Origin: Misgurnus anguillicaudatus
Taxonomy: Eukaryota; Chordata; Actinopteri; Cypriniformes; Cobitidae
Assembly: GCF_027580225.2 (NCBI RefSeq)
Contig: NC_073358.2
Coordinates: 12,940,001-13,004,000 of the forward strand
DNA length: 64,000 nt
Reading direction: 5' to 3'
Below are positions 50,057 through 64,000 of this stretch, in pieces. The position numbers and the translations under genes are program-made. Numbering within the stretch: position 1 is the first letter of the stretch; every line of letters starts with the position of its first letter. The notes under the pieces were generated by a model. That model saw nothing but the letters and a program-made list of their open reading frames with translations, did no database searches and had not been told where the DNA came from.

Positions 50057-50125
<69 letters not shown>
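50057..50125. repeat. (TA)n microsatellite
   Basis: About 34 uninterrupted TA units; likely length-variable and able to form cruciform DNA. Confidence 0.97.
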
Positions 50126-50129
<4 letters not shown>

Positions 50130-51112
50130 TTTTTTATAGTAATTCACGTTAATAATTATGATTATAGTATGAAGTGTAGCTGTGCACACTGTGCCTCCTT
50201 AAAATAGTTGGTGCATGATAAGTCAAGTATGTTAGGTGGTGGAGGAAATACTGTACTGTTGAGATAAAAACTTCTTGCTGTAGGTAACCTTGAGCATGGC
50301 ATCAACTTTGTATTCCTGATGAAAAACTGTTCAGGTAAAGCCAATTTTCAAGTTATCGGGTTAACTTCTCAGGTTAACAGCGTGTAAGATTGGATTGAGC
50401 ACATTTAGTTCCTTAAGAGGGTCAGGGGAGGGAAACATGCTATTGTGGAGACTGAACTCTGATGTGATATCTAATATCTGACCTGATTTTCATAAAAATA
50501 TAAAAATAACAGTATTTAATCTGTATTTAAATACATTTACAGCATATGACACTCTATATCCAATGCAGGGTTTCTAAATTGATGCTTATATATTTTAGTC
50601 AAGGAACCTAATGTCAAGTACTGTAGTCGGGTAGTGCAACACTTATCTAAATATGACATAACAAATAACTGATTTAATGATTTTAAACAGATTAATTGTC
50701 AGTGCAGTGACATACAGCGATGGCCGGGCAAATTGTAATTTCCAGCCCAGTGATAAGTTATTAACATAATTTACAAGTTCCTGTTATTTAAAAGTGCTCA
50801 CTTTGATTGACGTCTTTGTTGGAAACTGTAGCGGGACAGACTGCATTTCTGTCGGCATCCTCTCTGACTTGGGATGTGGGAGGTGGATGGAGTGGACGAG
50901 GGCGCTTGGCAATCATTAGCTGAGCTGCTGGCTAATATCACTGATGTTGATTACTATCGTTAGCTTGAACTGCTAGCTAAAACGAGGATGTAGAATTGCG
51001 AGATTGTTTGTAAATCTGAAAAAAAGTTTCAGTTTGTTCCATCTTTCCTATTAATAACGACAGGCAGTGAACCAGGTAGTGATTGACAGTTCTCTAATCC
51101 AATTGCTTTGTG
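50130..51112. other. Unassigned intergenic stretch
   Basis: No coding exon, RNA gene or element ends found; short GCTAGC/GCTAAT-rich text near 50925-50985. Confidence 0.35.
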
Positions 51113-51493
51113 TACCCAGCTAACAATTTTTGGTTCCCAGCTGGTTCCAGGAAAGTTTTCTTGACATCAATAGAACGTTCCTACTAGGTTTTGGGAACGT
51201 TCTCCTAACAGTCGCGCTAACAGTCCCCTAACATTGTGCTAACATTCCCATAACGTTCTGATAACCTCCCCTAACCTCTGTATTGTTATATGCCTATATG
51301 CAAATAATCAGACTACATCATGTGTAAAACAGTGTTTATTGTTCAGAGAACATGAATTGGAGCTTATTTTTTATAAAAAAAAATACCTCAGCATCAGATA
51401 TTGTATTAAGATAACCTTGTAAAATATATAAATAATGACTTCAATGACTTAGTTTATCAAAACGTTAGGGGAACGTTATGTGTTTGCTGGGTA
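51113..51493. mobile_element. MITE with TACCCAGC ends
   Basis: Inverted ends TACCCAGCTAACA and, from the right, TACCCAGCAAACA. GGGAACGTTCT and ACGTTAGGGGAACGTT blocks lie inside. Target may be TA. Non-coding. Confidence 0.7.
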
Positions 51494-51904
51494 GTTTGAT
51501 TTGTCTGCGCCGTGCTGCATGCAGTGGAATACATGTTAACAATGTGCCCGTTTTGTGACATCCAGGCCAAATACAGATGCCTACACACGTAATAAATTCA
51601 TTTATTTAAAAAACAAACACTATGTGTGCACGTGTGTGCGCCATACGGCGCATCAGCTCTTATTAAAAAAAACGCACATAAATCTCAAAAAAGCTAATAG
51701 TTTTCACACAAATATATGTTTTGTATATATAATAATATAATGTATAAGAAATATAAATATAATATACTAACTGTTAAGGTGTAGTGGCCTTGCCATTTTC
51801 TCACTAAGTGAAGTATTGTTAGCTCGGTGCGTTAAGAGGAGAAAACATATCTGTTTTATAACAAACATCGTATACCTACCTACCCTGCTGAATAAAACAA
51901 TAGA

Positions 51905-52690
51905 GAGCATTCCGGAATCTGTAATGGTTTTAATGGGAATTCTATTGGTTTTATTGGACACTGTAATGGTCCCTGTTGGTCTCTATGGGTAATTTGCTTA
52001 CTTCTATTGGTGGTATGCATTGTCTATTGAATACCATTAAGGACCAATAGAACACCTTATGGTGGTATCTACTGGACATCAGTAGGAACCAGTATGACTC
52101 CAATAGATTTAGTGGTTTCTTTGGAAAGCTGTAATGGTCCTAGTGGGTACTGCTGAAAAACAATATAAACCATTACAGAATTTGTAATGGTTTTAATGGG
52201 AATTCTACTGGTTTTAATGGACACGGTAATGGTCCCTGTGGGTCTCTATTGGTAATTAGCGTTCTTCTATTGGTGGCATGTATTGTCTATTGGATACCAT
52301 TAAGGACCAATAGAACACCTTTGAAAATTATGGTGGTATCTACCGGACAACAGTAGGAAACGGTATGACTCCAATAGATTTAGTGGTTTCTTTGGAAAGT
52401 TGTAATGATCCTAGTGGGTACAGATGAAAAAAAAAACAATAGAAACCATTACAGAATTTGTAATAATTTAATAGTTATAATGAATTTCTGTTGGTTTTAA
52501 TGGACACTGTAATGGTCCCTGTTGGTTCCTATTGGTTTCTATTGGTATTTTGCTTTCTTCTATTGGTGGCATGTATTTTCTATTGGATACCATTAAGGAC
52601 CAATAAAACACATTTGGAAACTTATGGTGGTATTCTACTGGACACCAGTAAGAACCATCTTAGCAGACATATGACCGACCTTCAATGTTG
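51905..52690 (+). repeat. Tandem repeat, about three units of 263-276 bp
   Basis: GTAATGGTTTTAATGGGAAT at 51921 recurs at 52184 and, diverged, near 52460. Each unit also has ATTGGATACCATTAAGGACC, CCAATAGATTTAGTGG and TGGTCCCTGT. Each unit is itself made of short TAATGG/ATTGG words. Confidence 0.88.
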
Positions 52691-53490
52691 AAATTTGGTT
52701 GAATAGTTGTTTGTTCAACTTTGAAACAACAGTAAATAGTAAACGGTTGCAAAGGGTCAATAAAATAAATGTTTTATGACACTGTAATTTGTGAATCATT
52801 CATTGAAAAGCTGTAAAAACAAATTTTATAAAACTGATGAAAATACTAATATTTGAAAATTTAACAACAATAATTGATAGAGTTCAAAATATAATAGTCA
52901 TATCCAAATAAATATTCTTTGTAACTTTATTTGCCCCTTCAAAACAAGTGGTGATCTCAGTACCCCATTTTTGGAAATATTTTTCAGCTTTGCCCATAAT
53001 GTTTAAGAAGCAAAAAATGGTTTATGTAGCCTACATCATTTAATTGATTCTAACACTGGTGGGCATGTGATTTCCCTGGCTAGTTATGAATTTAGGAGAT
53101 GGATTACCAGGTAGGCCTATCTAGCATGATTTTGCCATTAATACTAGTTATAATAATTATTATTAAAATAAATATTATTAAAATAATTATTATTTGTTGT
53201 TATTATGTTAGCAGATAATTTGTTGTTGTTTATTCTTGTTGTTGTATCAAAAACCACGGTTACTACACTGTTACTATATAATAAAACCATAATTAATTTT
53301 ATAAAGGTCTGTCCATTTAGAACAAAATGTGCATGCATGTTTATGTAGAAATACTTGAACACACCCCCGAATGAAGATCTTAAAAGCTTTGCTTTAAAAG
53401 CACAATATTTCTGTTTATTTTAATAAAAATAAGTTCTAAAAAAGTAATTTCAGTCCCGTCTTCCGAGTTCCAACTTTATTTTCTTTAACA
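52691..53490. other. AT-rich stretch with ATT-type low complexity
   Basis: A (TTATTATTAAAATAA)-like low-complexity run near 53155-53210; no genes or repeat ends recognised. Confidence 0.4.
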
Positions 53491-53499
53491 TTTTGTTAG

Positions 53500-54010
53500 G
53501 CTTGTTCGACTTGAAGAGGATGACGTCAACGTACCGCGAGAGCGAGTCGACAAATCATATAAAGTAAAATGTTAGCTAATATTATCACTAATACTTATGT
53601 GTTTTGTGACACAATAACTGAAGTAAGCCATTAAACTCTATTATTTTAGGAGTATGAAATTCCTTATTAAACTTTGTGAAGTAAACATTTTAAATGTTTT
53701 CCCTCTGAGTTTTGCCGGCTTCCGACCATAGCAACCGTTTCGCTCCCTCATTGGTTAGCTGTTGGAAATGTCAGGACACTCCAAGGATTCTGGGTAGTAG
53801 CCCATAGCAAAGTGCGGTCTGATGCGCACTTGCGAAAGGGGTGCATTAAGTGCACTTATGATCACCCCTGGAGAGCACCATTAGAGAATCGGGACACCGT
53901 ACGGTCTTGCACCCGTTAGCGAGAGCGCGCATATGAGGGGCACAAGGGCAGAAGTGCGTATATTGGGACAGGGCCAGAGAATCGCTCTCGCGGTACATTG
54001 ACGTCAAAAC
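53500..54010. mobile_element. Probable MITE with GACGTCAA-GTACCGCGAGAG arms
   Basis: GACGTCAACGTACCGCGAGA followed by GCGA at 53522-53545 is matched in reverse complement at 53977-54007 (TCGCTCTCGCGGTACATTGA then CGTC). The outer part (TTAGGCTTGTTCGACTTG) resembles the 30661 MITE. Exact ends and target duplication are unclear. Confidence 0.5.
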
Positions 54011-54014
54011 ATGT

Positions 54015-54495
54015 GATAGCATAGATATGTATATAAAGGCTAGATGGCTCGTCCGCGCTGCTGGCCAATTGAGTGCAACGTCCGCATTTTGGCGGCCATC
54101 TTACGACAGGGCGCTCGCTCACTCGTAGCATTGAGTTTTAATGATGCAGGTACTTTTAAATGACCATAACTTGCTTAATTTTTTACCGATTTTCAAACGG
54201 TTTGGTTTGTTATAAACGTCAAAGATGTACCTATGACACTGCATGCCTATACTAAAAATAAAAAATAAATTCATGAAACATGTTAAAGCATCCAGAATTA
54301 TAGCCACGTTAATAACGTTTGTAAAAACCCAAACCGTTTGAAAATCGGTAGAAAATTGAGCAAGTTATGGTCATTTAAAAGTACCTGCACCATTAAACTC
54401 AATGCTACGAGTGAGCGAGCGCCCTGTCGTAAGATGGCCGCCAGGTGATGCCGTTAGGGACTCCGCCTTGAGCCATCTAGCCTTTATACATATCT
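54015..54495. mobile_element. Foldback element
   Basis: Arms run GTATATAAAGGCTAGATGGC to a long core (GGCGGCCATCTTACGACAGG, GCGCTCGCTCACTCGTAGCA, AGGTACTTTTAAATGACC, ACCGATTTTCAAACGG). They return in reverse complement from 54329 to about 54487. The arms are about 200 bp, the loop about 120 bp. No ORF. Confidence 0.85.
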
Positions 54496-54739
54496 AGCGG
54501 GACCATTTGCAGACTGACTAGTCGATCATAGATGACGGAGCAATCGATATCATCATTAAAGACGCATAAAAATGAAACCATATAAACATTGTAATAGTAA
54601 AATGTATTGTGTTTATTTTTTGTGGCTTGCCATTTTATAGTACTCTTATTAAAGACGATAATTCGAAAACACAATTTTTGTAAAACCTGTATATGGGATA
54701 ATGTTTCGATGTTTCACTGACACTCAGGACCTTTCAGCA

Positions 54740-54942
54740 AATTCAAAATGGCGGATTTTCGGGAAAATGGTTCGGAGCTGGACAACACATATAAAGTATA
54801 AATAAAATAACAAATACAGTGGTTAAATAAATAGTTATCTGTGCAGTTATAAGTTATAAGGCAGAGTGAAGCGTGATAAATAGAGGATTTGTTCATTTTT
54901 ATTTGTTTTAATCGTTCTATTTTCGTTGGATACCATTTTAAG
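54740..54942 (+). promoter_or_regulatory. Probable taf6 promoter and untranslated first exon
   Basis: TCAAAATGGCGGATTTTCGG at 54744-54763 contains AAAATGGCGG, the YY1-type motif common just downstream of start sites of housekeeping genes. A strong donor TTTTAAG|GTAAGTGC at 54942/54943 could splice to the acceptor TTTGCTGCAG at 56123, eight bases before the taf6 ATG. No transcript evidence. Confidence 0.45.
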
Positions 54943-55376
54943 GTAAGTGCATTGCAGTTCAGTTCTTCTGCTTGCTTCTAATTTTATTGCAGGACAACAT
55001 CTGTAAATAAAGAGTCTAATGGTATTCTACTAATCAGTTAAATGGATTTAAGGACACTTACATGTGTGTATTTATAGCTTTGTAGCAGCGTAATATTTTA
55101 GTAATTAGTTTTTGGTTTGCACTCGTATGTTATTTGTGCTTAAATGTATGCTCGAAAACCCTTCACTTTAATTCAAATATATTAAAATTTTTGGCATATG
55201 GGAATGTGTGCTTGAGCAAAATCAAGTCTGATAGACCTTTTTCAGTGAGTTGGGCAGTGAATGAAGTCTTGATGCTGCAAATACAGTACGTTACGGAGGA
55301 GTAAGTTAGGGAGATTGGGTCTTAAATCATTTTCAAAAGGTCTGTTATTGTTATTTGGATGACATACCCATGTAGG

Positions 55377-55638
55377 GTCCCTACCGAAAAATCCAGCAAA
55401 GATCAGCATGTAGCTGGTTTTAGTTGGTTTAATGTGACAGTAGCTGGTCCTCCCAGCCTGGCAAAGCGGGTGGATCAGCTGATCTTCCAGCATGACCAGC
55501 AAAGTCAAGCTAGACCATCTAAAAGTGACCAAAACACAGCTAGACCTGCTTAAAAAGTGACCAAAAAACAGCTAGACCAGCTTGCTAAAACCAGCTCACC
55601 AGATTATGCTGGTTTTAGTTGGATTTTTCAGTAGGGGT
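55377..55638. mobile_element. MITE with CCCTACYGAAAAATCCA ends
   Basis: Left CCCTACCGAAAAATCCAGC and right, reversed, CCCTACTGAAAAATCCAACT. The interior is full of CCAGC/GCTGG words. It lies in the presumed first intron of taf6. Confidence 0.75.
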
Positions 55639-55911
55639 ATCAAAAAGAATTTGTTTGTAATTTTGTAACTGTCCTCTAGCAAAACATTACTTCAATTTAA
55701 TACAGGTTAGTATTTAGTAAAAGTCCTATGGAAATTATGAGAACATTCGTTAATGATTTTAGTTAATAACCAGGTATATTTGCAATGCTGATATATCCAG
55801 TTTCTTCTATACTGTAGAATTATAATAAAATATGCACAGATCACCAATACATTTTGAAATAAACCCATGTGGTAAAGTAATGTATGTAAAAAATCTAAAA
55901 ATCTTTCAGTT

Positions 55912-56066
55912 CCCTGCTGAAAAAACAGCATAGACCAGCATGGTCACCAGCATACAAGCACCAAAACACAACATATGCTGTTCTTGCTGGTATAACCAGC
56001 ATGGGACGCACCAGTAAACCAGCACCAAAACACATTTGCTGGTATGCTGGTTTTCCCAGCAGGGTT
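55912..56066. mobile_element. Short MITE of the CCCTGCTG...CAGCAGGG type
   Basis: CCCTGCTGAAAAAACAGCAT at the left and TGGTTTTCCCAGCAGGG at the right, with CCAGCA-rich interior. It resembles the MITE at 55377 in style and ends about 57 bp before the taf6 acceptor. Confidence 0.7.
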
Positions 56067-56131
56067 ACGCAATCTGTGTGTTAATGTTTGTGTAATTTGT
56101 GATGACAAAAATATTTGCTGCAGTGTGAGAC

Positions 56132-64000
<7,869 letters not shown>

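Overview
The window looks like nuclear DNA of a teleost fish, most likely a cypriniform (zebrafish/carp-like). The evidence is two intron-split vertebrate genes, plus a dense load of fish repeats: DIRS, Gypsy, a Gmr1-like element, Tc1, hAT and TTAA-target MITEs, including several short repeats I recognise as common in zebrafish-type genomes. No prokaryotic or CRISPR feature is present.

Two host genes point away from each other. On the minus strand, grk1 (rhodopsin kinase) has coding exons 1-4 at 20112-20810, 17077-17204, 4876-5033 and 4422-4505. The reading phase is kept across all three visible junctions, and the remaining 3' exons lie beyond the left edge. On the plus strand, taf6 (TFIID/SAGA histone-fold subunit) has eight coding exons between 56132 and 63388 and runs off the right edge. 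About 35 kb of mobile DNA separates the two start codons. One possible orphan promoter and first exon was seen there (42190-42347).

Layout. 1-4421: grk1 intron 4, with a decayed Gypsy-type LTR element (711-4025). 4506-4875: grk1 intron 3, three quarters of which is one palindromic MITE. 5034-17076: grk1 intron 2, a nest in which a DIRS element (copy B) was split by a TIR element that later received a second DIRS element (copy A) and a hAT. 17205-20111: grk1 intron 1, with a solo LTR and a hAT MITE holding another MITE. 20811-24400: a Tc1 element lies 126 bp upstream of the grk1 ATG, with a TTAA-target foldback inside its transposase. 24399-32510: two LTR elements whose internal regions are mostly minisatellite-coded ORFs, with hAT and other MITEs. 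33500-38750: TTAA-target MITEs and a 1.6-kb 32-bp tandem array. 38814-41723: a Gmr1-like retrotransposon with integrase upstream of reverse transcriptase. 42358-48155: a full-length but disabled chromodomain Gypsy element. 48160-56100: microsatellites, MITEs, a 3-unit tandem repeat and a foldback, ending in the likely taf6 promoter. 56132-64000: taf6, whose introns contain a Tc1 remnant, a three-level nest and a near-perfect 268-bp tandem duplication.

The two genes are unrelated in function: phototransduction shut-off versus general transcription. Only their neighbourhood connects them. The most notable item is the Gmr1-like gene order; it is a known but rare architecture. Exact target-site duplications at many elements give a readable relative order of insertions.
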